A stretch of 64,000 nt of DNA from Heliocidaris tuberculata (taxonomy: Eukaryota > Echinodermata > Echinoidea > Camarodonta > Echinometridae). The notes under the pieces are model-generated. The model saw only the letters and a program-made list of their open reading frames with translations. It was not told the DNA's origin and ran no database searches. This document shows positions 23,759 to 33,959 of this stretch, one piece after another. Every line of letters begins with the position of its first letter. The first letter of the stretch is position 1. The position numbers were made by a program, and so were the translations under genes. Location: the NCBI GenBank assembly GCA_025618425.1, contig CM046844.1, positions 1,311,500 to 1,375,499 of the forward strand, read 5' to 3'.

Positions 23759-26700
23759 CATTCATCACCACCACAATTAGCAGCAGCAAGGCAGATTTAC
23801 CTTTGTTACATGTCAGTGCTCTCCAGGTCTTCTTTCTATCGATAAGCAGACCGCCCACGGGACCGACGAGAAAGACAGAGGCCAAAGTGATGGACATAAT
23901 GTCGGTATAACGACTGACTGCATGAGGAAAATTTGAGAACAGGGGAAAGAAAAGAGAGAAAAGAGGATTCTAAGACGGAGGAGATTCATTCTCCATTATT
24001 TTTATCTCATCGTGTTGAAGTTGACTTTGCTGAAACGCTGTATACAGGGACATTATGCATACACTCTTATTCATCTCAGCCCTATGCTGGCCAAGGAAAA
24101 AAAAATCCCATGAATGAGATATTTCAAAATTTTCTGAGAAAATTGCCTCAGATCCCCTCCTCCCGCTCAGCCCTAACATATATGTTGCCCACGTATAAAA
24201 CAAGGCACTCCTTGATAATAGGTCTCGAGGGTGGTGTTTATTCTTATTGGGAGATATCTCAACCGTAGTGCTCTTCATGAAATTGTCTATCAGTATTAAT
24301 ACTATTTGAAATAGAATTTCTTAATTGTACTTAGAAAATGATGTGTGCTTCCGTCGCTTTTAGTAGACATCATATTAATACTCATAAGAATGGAATGCTT
24401 TACTTTGGAAATGGAGGCAATTTTGATTGACGTTAAAGCAGGATAGTCGGTCATGCAATCATTTTCACAATCATCGGTCCCGCCGCTGCTTGCAAAGGAC
24501 ATGCAGAACACATTTACCTATTTTTTCGTCTCCATTTCCCTTCAACATCAAGAAGTAGTTGACAGTCCCAATCGTGAAAATCAGATCAAATTCTAGGACT
24601 ACCTGCCAGACGAGTACCAGTAGGAAAGGAAGTGACGCTAGACAGTCTCTGAGAGAGTTGAATCTTTGTCTCTTATGGGTGTGTATGTGGGTTTCAGTCC
24701 CTTTCCCAGGCCCAGTGTCCAAGTGCGTTATTTCAGTAATATCGTCACCACTGTTGCTTGTTCCATGATTAATGTCCGTCTCCTCATTTAGTTCTGTCAG
24801 TCGTTCACCTTCCAGAATGAAAGAAAAATAAAATAAAAATGGTTCGAACAGTCAAGGGCCTGCATAATACAATACAATACAACAGGGTAATGAAATTCAC
24901 CTCAATAAATTTATTTATGGAAAGTCTCTACGACCGTGTGCATCGTAAAAATAACGCTTTATTGCTATTGTACGAGCATACGAGGATACGTTCTTAGGGA
25001 ATTCTACTTGTAGAAAGTATTACAGATCAAAATAAGAATAAATGATCTTGCCATGTGAGTATTATTGAAATGATCTTGTGATGCCAACAAAGAATTTGTT
25101 TTCGATCAAGGGGGTTAATAAAAACTCATGCGACACAGGTTTGAACCCCGGCACGGCACTCATGCCCTTGAGCAAGGCATTTTATCTATGTTGCTCCTCT
25201 AGGATGCGAACGTCATTAGCATGTGCGCGCTTGGGAACAGGCGACTGGCTGGAATGCTCCCCAGAGGAGTGGAGAATGTGCACTGTAATGTGCAGAATCG
25301 CAAATGAATCCAGTGACCGGGGTAGTAATGCTGTAAGCGCTTTGGTCTGTTACATTGTAACTGGTAAGGCGCTATAATAAGAAGCAGCTCCTCCTCCTCC
25401 TCCTCCTCCTCCTCCTCCTCCTCTTCTTCTTCTTCTCCTTCTCCTTCTCCTTCTCCTTCTCCTTCTCCTTCTCCTCCTTCTCCTTCTCCTTCTCCTTCTC
25501 CTTCTCCTTCTCCTTCTCCTTCTCCTTCTCCTTCTCCTTCTCCTCCTCCTCCTCCTCCTCCTCCTCCTTCTCCTTCTCCTTCTCCTTCTCCTTCTCCTTC
25601 TCCTTCTCCTTCTCCTTCTTCTTCTTCTTCTTCTTCTTCTTCTTCTTCTTCTTCTTCTTCTTCTTCTTCTTCTTCTTCTTCTTCTTCTTCTTCTTCTTCT
25701 TCTTCTTCTTCTTCTTCTTCTTCTTCTTCAATTATTATTCATTAATATTATTATTATTATAATTATCAGTATTATTATTACGGGGCCTACACTAACTTCA
25801 TGTTAATTAGACCAATCACTATAACTCTGACCTAAATTTAAGCTAAAACCACAGTGCAATTCTTTTGTGAACCCTAGATTTTTGACAGAAAAAAATCGGT
25901 GCCCTGGGCATGTGTTTGAACACCGCCAAAATACATTTTAAAAAATATGTAAGAAAAGGGGTGTAAACATTTGAAATTCGGACGTTGTGGTTTATTGATT
26001 GATTGATTTGTCCTATGTGGCCTTTTATTTGCATCCAAGATAAAAACATATGACAGGGTAAATGAAAGTCATAAATGAGACATAGATATAGAATAATACA
26101 AAGGCAACTTGACAAGAAAAATTACAAAAAAAAACACACACACACAAAAAAAAAACAACAATGTACAACAAAGACAGCTACATGTATATAAAAGTATATG
26201 GATGCGGGGATCAGCAAAGGCCAATGGCCTATCAAGACTAATCCCCTATAAAAAGAAGTAAAACAAATTAACATGACAAACAGAACAAACAGGCAGGCAT
26301 CAAAATTATACATGATGAATGATAAAAGACTTATACTTCCTTTTAAAAACAGACACTGATGGGCAAGATTTCTTTTCTTTTCCCAACATGTTCCATATTA
26401 AAGGTCCTCTGTAGCTTATAATAATAATAATTATTTATTGACTTACCCTTTTGATTGGTGTAGTTCTTAATAACACACCGCTCCTGCGGCCAAGGAATCT
26501 TGTCTTTCGGCAGAAAGACAAACGTATTGATATTGAGGAACACAGTGATACCGGCTACAGTGAAGAATGAGATGCTAATAGGTAGACCAATCTCATAGCC
26601 CGCCTGTTATGATTTCAAATGAAAGGATGAACATTATACGAAATATAAGTAGTGGGATTTATATTATGCCACTTTACTTGTCAAACAAAATTTTAATCAA

Positions 26701-28038
26701 AAACAAGCATTTTGGCTCAGCTTTTCAGTTCTCCCGACTTTGCATTAATTACTACCAAAAATTTTCATTCGATGACATTACGTTAAAGGACAATCCAATT
26801 TTTAATAAGCCGATTTGAGTGAAAGCAGAAAAATAAGAGAAACAAGAGAATGAAGTCTGAATAAAATAGGAGAGATAATAAGGAAGTTATGAATGTTTGA
26901 AAATCTATGCAAATTTCACATTGGGAATTTGGTCAGTCGGTTGTGACATATTCCCTATCAACTCTTCCATTTGTCATACACGAAAATATCATTAATTTCC
27001 GTTTTCCTCCTAAGCGCCTTTCCCTTGTGGGAGTACTCATGTTTTTAAGTATGTGGCAAGAACGGCACCAGGACTAGAGAAAAAAAAAATGTAATCGTAT
27101 TGCTAAAATCCCTGGATCCCCGTTAGTACAGCTGCCCTCCCCCCCACCCCCGCCCCCACTCACCCCCAGCAGAGGCTCGTATACATCACTGCACATAGAT
27201 ATGACGTACAATTATATTTAAACAGTGTTATGATTGTGATAAAGGCTTTTCTATCTCGCACGTAACCGTGGTAACGAATACACTTTTTTAATTCTAATAT
27301 TTACCATGGTGACCTGGTAAGAATGATCTTTGAATATACACTCAACGTATAATGAAAATACAAATAAGGATAACCATAACCAAGCTACGTCCATAAAATG
27401 AAGGTGAATCTGTCTGGTGTTATTTGTTAATGGTATCTAAATGATCACTTCAGGGGCCCGTTGCACAAAACTTGCGTTTAATCGCAACTCCTAAAAATCA
27501 AACGCAAGTCCTAAATGCGCACTCCTGATTGGCTGAAAACAAAGTTGCGTTTGATTTTTCTGAGTTGCGTTCAAACGCAAGTTTTGTGCAACGGGCCCTA
27601 GGTCACTCGAGGTGTTCTAATTTATTCCAAAATTGTCTGACAAGATTTAAAAACAACAACAACAACAACAACAAAACAGCAAAATTTCCTCACATTTGGG
27701 GTGCATTTTTAGTCCAAAATTCTCTGACAAGCAAGCAAGATAAAAAGGGCCTCACATTCATTGAGCGTCTTTTCACTACTAAATTTAAATAGCAAATATA
27801 CAATAAATATATCAAAATAGTCTTGATACTGAAATTCACTCAATCATTTGTTCTTCTTATTTGTTTTTATGTGTGTTGCTGGTTCTCTCGGGTCCCTTGA
27901 ACTCCCACCACATTCCTCCGTATTATGGCCAAGTCGTCCGAATGCCATGGAACAGTTTATAATACGATGTACTCAGTGGCGGATCCAGGATTTCTTGAGG
28001 GAGGGGGCTCAATATTAACAAAATTTTCTGACAAGCAA

Positions 28039-28089
<51 letters not shown>

Positions 28090-30825
28090 GAAAAGAAAAA
28101 AGGTCCTTAGCATTTTGGGGCCCCTTTCTAACTCAAAAAATCTCCGACAAGCAAAAAAAAAAAGAAAGAAAAAAGGTCCTCAACATTTTTTTGGCCACTT
28201 TTTGGTCACAGGGGAGGGGGCCTATTAGCCGCCCCCCCCCCTCCCTGGATCCGCCACTGGATGTACTCCCTCACCTTAAATGCATAAAAGAGTAACACTG
28301 CAGTTCCATAAGATCCTTGGATACAGGATATTGCAGTAGCACGATGAGTAGGAAAGAGGTTGCCAATCTGTTCGTCATATAAACAAGATGATGATTGAGA
28401 ACATAATATTAATATGAAACGTGCATATAAAGGACAAGTCCAAGCTATGTAGTCCCGCACGTTACCGACCACGTCTATAAAGATTTGAGTATATCTGATG
28501 ACTGCATCAAGCGGATACCCTTTCCTAGACTAGAACTTGGATCAGACAACACTTCAACACGAATTATATTTCATATCATTTTATGTTCTCTGTTCCTCAA
28601 TACAATTACATAATACTAGGTAACATGGGGGATATTCCATGGACTTGCCCATACCATATGACAACATTTGAATTATTATCATAATGCATCTGAGGCTTAT
28701 GACACAGGACTTTTTCTTAAGCTTGGTTAGTCGATGTCGTATATGAACAGTCCGGCGTCGTATGTTTTGGCATGGTGATAATCGTAATTTGGGCCTTTGT
28801 TTTTATTGAGCCATAGCTCTATTACATACCTGTAGATCGAGAAAAAGTAAACAATTAAGTGTTCAAACTTTTGCTCAAGGGTTCATTCTGTCAAAAATAT
28901 AGGGCTAGGGCTTTGGGTTGCCATGGTTGCGATTGTGTTTTAGGTAATATTTAGGGTGAGTGTTAGGGATAGGGAAACTCTAAAAACTAAAATGTTAAAT
29001 CACCATTTAAAAGGGCCGAGGAGTGACAACTTTTTCAAAATTGTAGATTAACACTTTTAACATGCTGGATACAACACTATAAAGGCTGAATCCGGCAGTT
29101 TAAAAAATTTGATCTACCATTTTTAAAAAGTTGTCACTCCTCGGCCCTTTTAAATGGTGATTTAACACTTTAGTTTTTAGAGTGTACAGAGTTCGGTTCA
29201 GGATTGAAGCGGAGCAATCGTCGCCAGATCATATGGAAAATGGCAGCCTTATCCCTCCCCGATCTAAATTTCGCTGATACACCTGGGGAGCGTTTCATCA
29301 AGCGTTTTGTCAGTGATTTTTACTGACAACTGTTATAAGCTACTGAAATTCTTGCATCTGATTGGCTGAGAGCAAATTTGTCAGTAAAAATCACTGACAA
29401 AACGCTTGATGAAACGCTCCCCAGATCACCTGCATGCTTGATGTTATGAGCATTGTACTGGCGAGGACCAGCAAAACCATTCCTGGGAAGACAAGATAGG
29501 CATTTCCAGTCGTCGCGCTGAGGCCACAGAACATGTGACCAGAAAAAAGGAACATCCTAAAATCAATAAAAGGAAGTACAAAAGTTTGTTTTGTAGATTC
29601 GTATGTCATGGTTAGATAGCTAATGATAATAAGGTTATTAAACGCAGAAACCTGTTCTTTCATAGAATACGCAGAAGAGTGTTTCTTTCTTTCTTCCCCC
29701 CTTTTTTTTTGGGGGGGGTGGAGGGTTGTTTTTTGTCGGCGCCCTGAACATTATATCTCATTCAGAAGAAGAAAAAATTGGGGCGCATCGATCACAACGT
29801 TTAGAAATGCTCACCCATTTCTTTTTTCTACAGGATAGTCTAAATTCATTCGCGAGTGATATGTAAGTTATCATAGTAATAAAATATAGTGCAAATGATT
29901 GATAACATAACATATACTACAACAGTATGTTATGAAATCCAAACAAGAAGAATGATAGCTGATCCACTCATAACAATATCAAGAACAACTTAAGATAATT
30001 AATTGCTGTACTGTATACATGTATATGGTAGAAGAGTAAAAAAACCATTTATGATTACGATAAAAAAAATACAATTTTATTTATTTTAGTGACTATTGTA
30101 ATTTATATTATTATCATTATCATTCAAACATTACGAAAACGATTGGTATTATCATTACTATCACTTGAGGTCATCATTTTAACATATAATAGAAATGAAT
30201 CTTTTTTCTTTTTATAAAGACAGTTAATAAATCTACATCTTCTACAAAATAATTAGTGGGGTAAAATGATGTATGGTATAGTAATTTGGGAAACTCCAAT
30301 AAAAGAAGAAGTTTATTACGTCACAGCAGTTCGTGTGTGCCTCATCCCAAATTTGTCGAAGAAAAGCCCCGCTGGAAACATGGATAATGTGGAAGAAAGG
30401 ACTGCCACAGAAAACACTATCTGAAGTTGGGAATCCTGCTCCCAGCAGAGGGGGAAGGTCCCATCTGAGGTTTCGTTCCCATGGAAACACCGATTTGTGG
30501 CTGAAAGACCGGGAGCATAACAAGGCGTGGTTATTTCTGCTCCGCCCACTCGGATGATAGCCGCAAAATGGGACGGTGTGGCGTTACCATGGAAACTAAA
30601 TTTATGCACAGTCAACGTGGCATGTGCCGATGACTCTGTAGGTTTGAGAGTCAAAGCGCCGGTTGCATTTTCGCTGGTTCCATTGCAGTAAGAGTCAAAG
30701 TAGCCCATTTGCTTAAAGACAAACACCAACGAAGGCCAGCCAAGGATCACCGCCCCGTAAATGAGGTTCTCGATGCACGCAATGATGAGAGTCAGAAGTC
30801 TCCTGGTAGTCGTGGGTTGGTCCAT
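19193..30825 (-). CDS. SLC43 family transporter, SLC43A3-like (gene A), 9 exons
   Basis: Exons in coding order: 30825-30320, 29556-29430, 28367-28275, 26603-26447, 24808-24518, 23917-23801, 23151-22953, 20391-20268, 19333-19193; total 1755 nt, 584 residues, with all phases closing. SLC43 members are 12-helix major-facilitator carriers of the plasma membrane. Family marks: GWPSLVFVFK in helix 1, DKFGMR after helix 2 (MFS motif-A position), MQ/IGNLFPTHRATAI, FTIGTVNYFL, VGPVGGLLIDR, LQILTFVFLLF, VYGALRTISG and ANDPFH. The first extracellular loop (about residues 45-130) has four N-glycosylation sequons (N48, N53, N81, N117). Residues about 280-350 form a hydrophilic cytosolic loop. By recall it resembles SLC43A3 (purine nucleobase uniporter ENBT1) more than the amino-acid carriers SLC43A1/2; substrate is inferred. 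The start ATG is preceded in frame by TAG. Confidence 0.9.
19438..19628 (-). repeat. (ATA)n array in gene A intron 8
   Basis: About 190 bp of AAT/ATA triplets with GAT variants, 105 bp upstream of the terminal exon in the transcribed orientation. Confidence 0.95.
20268..20391 (-). CDS. Gene A coding exon 8
   Basis: Encodes FPTKHFASVYGALRTISG to ANDPFH, covering helix 11. The 3' exon boundary falls exactly before the VxV of the final helix, as in gene B. Confidence 0.92.
20436..22265 (-). repeat. 1.8-kb (TAC)n array with higher-order units in gene A intron 7
   Basis: Nearly pure TAC triplets carrying a recurring variant block, ACTGCAGCTACGACGACTA then CTTCTACT, often preceded by CTAAAACTACT. 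The block recurs over 15 times at irregular spacing, so blocks have duplicated within the array. The phase is kept, so both strands show frames of over 500 codons (Thr-rich one way, Val-rich the other); these are artefacts. The array starts about 45 bp upstream of coding exon 8 in transcribed terms. Confidence 0.95.
22563..22614. repeat. (TA)n microsatellite
   Basis: About 25 TA units in gene A intron 7. An (ATTCA)n run at 22812-22831 nearby looks like a degraded LINE tail. Confidence 0.9.
22953..23151 (-). CDS. Gene A coding exon 7
   Basis: Encodes ASDHADRLSPTLSDASLP through GSAVVAM, covering helices 9-10, including LPVALTSL and LQILTF, which mirror SLC43A3's PSLALTSL and LQYLTF. Confidence 0.9.
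23420..23765 (-). repeat. (ATC)n array in gene A intron 6
   Basis: CAT/ATC triplets, interrupted, about 345 bp, ending about 35 bp before the exon 6 donor. The His- and Met-rich frames over it are artefacts. Confidence 0.92.
23801..23917 (-). CDS. Gene A coding exon 6
   Basis: Encodes SRYTDIMSITLASVF to TCNK, covering helix 8 with VGPVGGLLIDRK at its cytosolic end. Acceptor TTCCTCATGCAG, donor GTAAAT. Confidence 0.9.
24518..24808 (-). CDS. Gene A coding exon 5
   Basis: Encodes the end of the cytosolic loop (acidic, then His/Arg-rich) and helix 7, ending FTIGTVNYFLMLKGNG. In gene B exons 4 and 5 are one continuous exon. Confidence 0.9.
25110..25383 (+). mobile_element. SINE-like element, tRNA-type
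   Basis: Contains GGTTTGAACCCCGGCAC (a tRNA B-box-like TTTGAACCC), CCCTTGAGCAAGGCA and a tail AAGGCGCTATAATAAGAAG leading into a triplet array. This layout matches animal tRNA-derived SINEs whose 3' ends prime on LINE tails. Confidence 0.6.
25384..25730 (-). repeat. Polypurine/polypyrimidine (TCC)n-(TTCTCC)n-(TTC)n array
   Basis: About 345 bp. On the transcribed strand of gene A it reads (GAA)n then (GGAGAA)n. It lies in intron 4 and follows directly on the SINE tail. Confidence 0.95.
26447..26603 (-). CDS. Gene A coding exon 4
   Basis: Encodes AGYEIGLPISISFFTVAG to NYTNQKG: helix 6 followed by the FLPKDKIPWP turn typical of the family. Donor GTAAGT, phase 1. Confidence 0.9.
26782..27020. 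mobile_element. Partial copy of the TTAA-flanked MITE family
   Basis: Starts TTAAAGGACAATCCAA and continues with GAAGTTATGAATGTTTGAAA and CACATTGGGAATTTGG. These parallel the element at 43753-44336. The opposite end is not recognisable. Confidence 0.5.
27453..27599. mobile_element. Palindromic MITE, GGGCCCGTTGCACAAAACTTGCG family, copy 2
   Basis: Nearly identical to the copy at 5137-5287 over its full length, with the same TGATTGGCTGAAAA centre. Lies in gene A intron 3. Confidence 0.8.
27974..28259. mobile_element. Non-autonomous hAT element next to the gene A exon 3 donor
   Basis: 286 bp with inverted ends CAGTGGCGGATCCAGGA and TCCCTGGATCCGCCACTG, and a perfect 8-bp target duplication GATGTACT (27966-27973 and 28260-28267). 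The interior has a 36-bp poly-A run and a repeated TCTGACAAGCAA motif. The target duplication ends 7 bp from the exon boundary at 28275. Confidence 0.9.
28275..28367 (-). CDS. Gene A coding exon 3
   Basis: A 31-codon phase 0-0 exon, IGNLFPTHRATAIS to FYAFK. It matches the I/LxNxFGxxRST segment of SLC43 proteins after helix 4. Donor is GTGAGG; a hAT insertion's target duplication starts 7 bp beyond. Confidence 0.92.
28977..29185. mobile_element. Palindromic TA-type MITE, copy 1
   Basis: Inverted arms ACTCTAAAAACTAAA...TTTAGTTTTTAGAGTG and an inner GGGCCGAGGAGTGAC / GTCACTCCTCGGCCC. Its sister is at 36252-36464. Lies in gene A intron 2. Confidence 0.8.
29283..29424. mobile_element. Palindromic MITE abutting the gene A coding exon 2 donor
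   Basis: 142-bp palindrome; arms CTGGGGAGCGTTTCATCAAG... and its complement match almost perfectly for about 50 bp around a TGATTGGCTGAGAG centre. It ends 5 bp from the exon. Flanks GATACACC and GATCACC could be a decayed 8-bp duplication. Confidence 0.85.
29430..29556 (-). CDS. Gene A coding exon 2
   Basis: Encodes MFLFSGHMFCGLSATTGNA through TSSMQ, covering helices 3 and 4. Acceptor is TTGATTTTAG and donor GTGATC. A palindromic element begins 5 bp after the exon end. Confidence 0.9.
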
Positions 30826-30892
30826 TATCTTCTAAGAACGCCTGCTTGACGTCGATATCAGTGGAATCAGCTGCTTTAGAGTTCTGTACAAT
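30320..30892 (-). CDS. Gene A exon 2: leader plus first coding exon
   Basis: 67 nt of leader (30892-30826) are followed by coding 30825-30320 for residues 1-168. It covers helix 1, the long glycosylated loop, helix 2 and the DKFGMR motif. Donor is GTAATA, phase 2. In gene B the same protein region is split by an intron. Confidence 0.88.
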
Positions 30893-33011
30893 CTGCAAAG
30901 ATGCAACAACAACGAAAAAAAAAACACGTTCTTTTTCATTGTGTCTGTGGGGTGTGTCTCTGTGTGTGCGTGTGTGTGGGCGCACGCGTGTGCTTGCAGA
31001 TAATATATCTAGATATGGAAAAATGTCATAATGGCGTTTATTTACATTTTCCTTCTCGTTTGTTCTTCTATATTTTATAACAAAGTAGACCTGAAGTTCA
31101 TTATTTCGCAGCATATACACTGGACTTTTATACAGTCTGGTTTCAACGGAAGCCCCCTACCTTCAAACTCTCACCAAATTGTATGCATCTTTTTGCAAAA
31201 TAAACATAATTTTAATTCTTCAGAGTAAAGAAACGCTATGTACATTGAAAATGAGGGGAGGTCCATAAAGGGACAATGGAATAAAAACAAAACAAATGTT
31301 TTCATCAAGCAGGGGCGTATTTTGAAATCTAGAAACAAGGGGCATATTCCTACGTCACGACAGCTCCAGAGGGTGTGGGTCCCGATTCCGCCACAAGCTG
31401 GAAAGCTGGAAAACACAACAAAGTGTCATGATATCGGAGCCTGGTCGGTTATAAGTGCGGGAATCTTGTCCGTCCTCGATATTGAACATTATGAGTTACG
31501 ATTTAAATAGGTAACCATGGCAACCAAATTTATTAAATTTAAACATCTTTAGAGATATCCTTAACAAAGAAATAAAAAACAGCTTACTTATCTTTAGAGG
31601 CCTTGTAACTTTCAAAATCTGTCTGAACAATTAGGCTTAAGGGCTAGTAACATTTTTGTCCAATAACGATTACGATAACGATAACGAAATTTTCAATTAA
31701 AGGTACACCCTATTGTATGGTGTGTATGTGTGAGTATACTCGTGTCTATTAATAGCAGACAAGCTCCAGGGTGCACCTTTAATGAAAAAAACCTCGTTAT
31801 CATTATCGATATAGGACAAGTCTGACTAGCTCTTTATCGATTGACTTGTATACAATAGACCTGTTTACTAATCTTACTCATACTTCTCGAACAAAATCTT
31901 CCCTTGACCACTCTAAGGCTTGCCAGAGGCTTGCCCGACATAGCAACAGCTAATGTATGAAATGTGGATTCCATCCATAGAGATGCCATTATGCATAGGT
32001 GCATTAAATAGTTGGTAACTCGGGATTCTGGAGGGAAACATGCGTAAATTTAATTATATTAATATCTAAATATATTAGTAAACAGGTGTATTGATATGAG
32101 TTGCGTGATGATTGACCACTCTAATTCTAATCCACCGTACCGTGGTAAAATTATGGTTCCGTTGTGATCTCGGATTCTCGGCATTTTACACAGGTGATTT
32201 TTATGAGCAGTTCTATAATACGTTGAACAGTCATGAGTGCTTGTTCAAATCACGCAAAAGACCTATTCACAAATATATTCAAATTTTATGCATACTTTTA
32301 AAACAAAGGTTGTTCTTGACAACCTGAAAGCTTATCAGAGGCTTGTCAGACATAGCAACAAGTAATGTATGCAAACTGGATTCTAAGTATTGTAGTTCAT
32401 TCATTAATAACATGTTAATCGATACCTCGTTACTAGGTCCCCAGGAAAGAAACTTGAATGACTTTGTAAACAGGTCTATTAACGTTTCTTAATAGATGTG
32501 CTGTCACTAAGGTCAGGAGAGAGACAAATCCAATGATTCAAATTGCATTTAATATTCAAATGGTCCTAGTTCACATATAGGTGAGTGGGTGTTTCATCAG
32601 TTGTAGTACTCTGACACCACTACTTTCATCAAAATGGAGACTGCCCATGGAAAGATGTCTTCAATAAAAATGTGTTGTTTCGAGATTTTACTAATAGACT
32701 CACATAATTTATGCGTACTAGATTATCTCCTGACGTTTTATATGTTTCATTCTCCTCTGATACGTATGTAGAATGGTAATGTTGTTCGAAAAACGGGGAC
32801 AATCTTTAAGCTTCCTGTTGACCGTGTTTACCATGTCTCTGCTGGATCACGAGAAAGCAGACATGTTCTAAAACAAGTCCGCTCAAACTAAACAATACTA
32901 CATGTAGTATCACCAAACAAAAGTAAGGAAGCAACTCAAAACAGAAATTAATGTACAGCATGATGTAGTTCAAGTTAGAAACAGAATAAGCAAATGAGAA
33001 TCAAAATCTAC
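30893..33011 (-). other. Gene A leader intron
   Basis: Non-coding. It holds a palindrome at 31674-31815 (ATAACGA...AAAGGTRCACC arms) and two related direct copies (31850-32000 and 32280-32480) of a repeat with GCTTGYCAGAGGCTTG and GACATAGCAACA; an inverse relative lies at 35270-35360. Confidence 0.6.
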
Positions 33012-33170
33012 CTGCCAAGTATGTTGCGCCTTGTTGAGATTGTGTGAACTTGCTTCCGCTCAGGACTACCACGTACATCTTCAGAGAAGTGTGACTTGAT
33101 TACAGGAGGTCCTGAAAGTTTGTCGGTCTTCTGTGTAAAGCTTCCGATTACTCATAGGCCAGGAGCCTGT
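33012..33170 (-). other. Gene A non-coding first exon (5' UTR)
   Basis: On the - strand this stretch ends in CTTGGCAG followed by a GTAGAT donor. The coding exon's leader (30892-30826) begins after the acceptor CATCTTTGCAG, so an upstream leader exon is required. The upstream limit (about 33170) is a guess; an inverted-repeat arm begins there. Confidence 0.45.
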
Positions 33171-33792
33171 CCTGAAATAGTTCATCCCAGTTTACCCACA
33201 AGTTTTGACCCCTTAAGGTTACTTAGACCATCTAAGCCATTGACAAAAAGGTTGTCGGCCTGACCTTAGCTGTCGGGTTTAGCCCCCAGAGCCCACGAAA
33301 GAGACCCCAAAGTTGGGTCGATTTGACCCCCCCCCCCCCTGCACCTAACTCTGTCAGTCGGAAGTAGTATGACCGGACTTTACAAACCAAAAAAACTTAC
33401 AAAAATTTCCGTCGTGATGGAGTGTCAGACCCTCTGAAACAAAAACACCAAAGCGCCCTTTGACGACGTTTTGCCCCCCCCCAAAATGCTCTGTATGTAA
33501 AGAAAAAAAAACCCAACATTTTCTTACCTTCCGACTATGATAACTTAAACGTGTTTTATTCAATGAAATTCAAATTTTTAAGACATAAGTTTGAGTATAA
33601 TAATCTTCTTGAGGAACAATTTGGTGTTAATTGTTTTTTTTTTTTATTAGTAAGTTATTAACTTGTGAAAAACGTATTGCTTTCTCAAAAGTAGCCCCAA
33701 AACATAGTCAGGATTATGTAAACCCATTGTCAATCTACACCATTGGCGTAGACAGGTCCTCATACCTGGGGGTGTGATTTCCCCCAAGGGCC

Positions 33793-33856
<64 letters not shown>

Positions 33857-33897
33857 GTGTGTGTGTGTGTGTATGTATACGTATATACGTATATAAC

Positions 33898-33959
<62 letters not shown>

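Noticed and set aside
25120..25180. A functional tRNA gene
   Set aside because: Only a B-box-like stretch is recognisable, without a cloverleaf; the GCGCTATAATAAG tail fits a SINE.
25372..25731. Lys/Glu-rich 119-codon open frame on the - strand
   Set aside because: Translation of the GAA/GGAGAA array; no non-repeat sequence.
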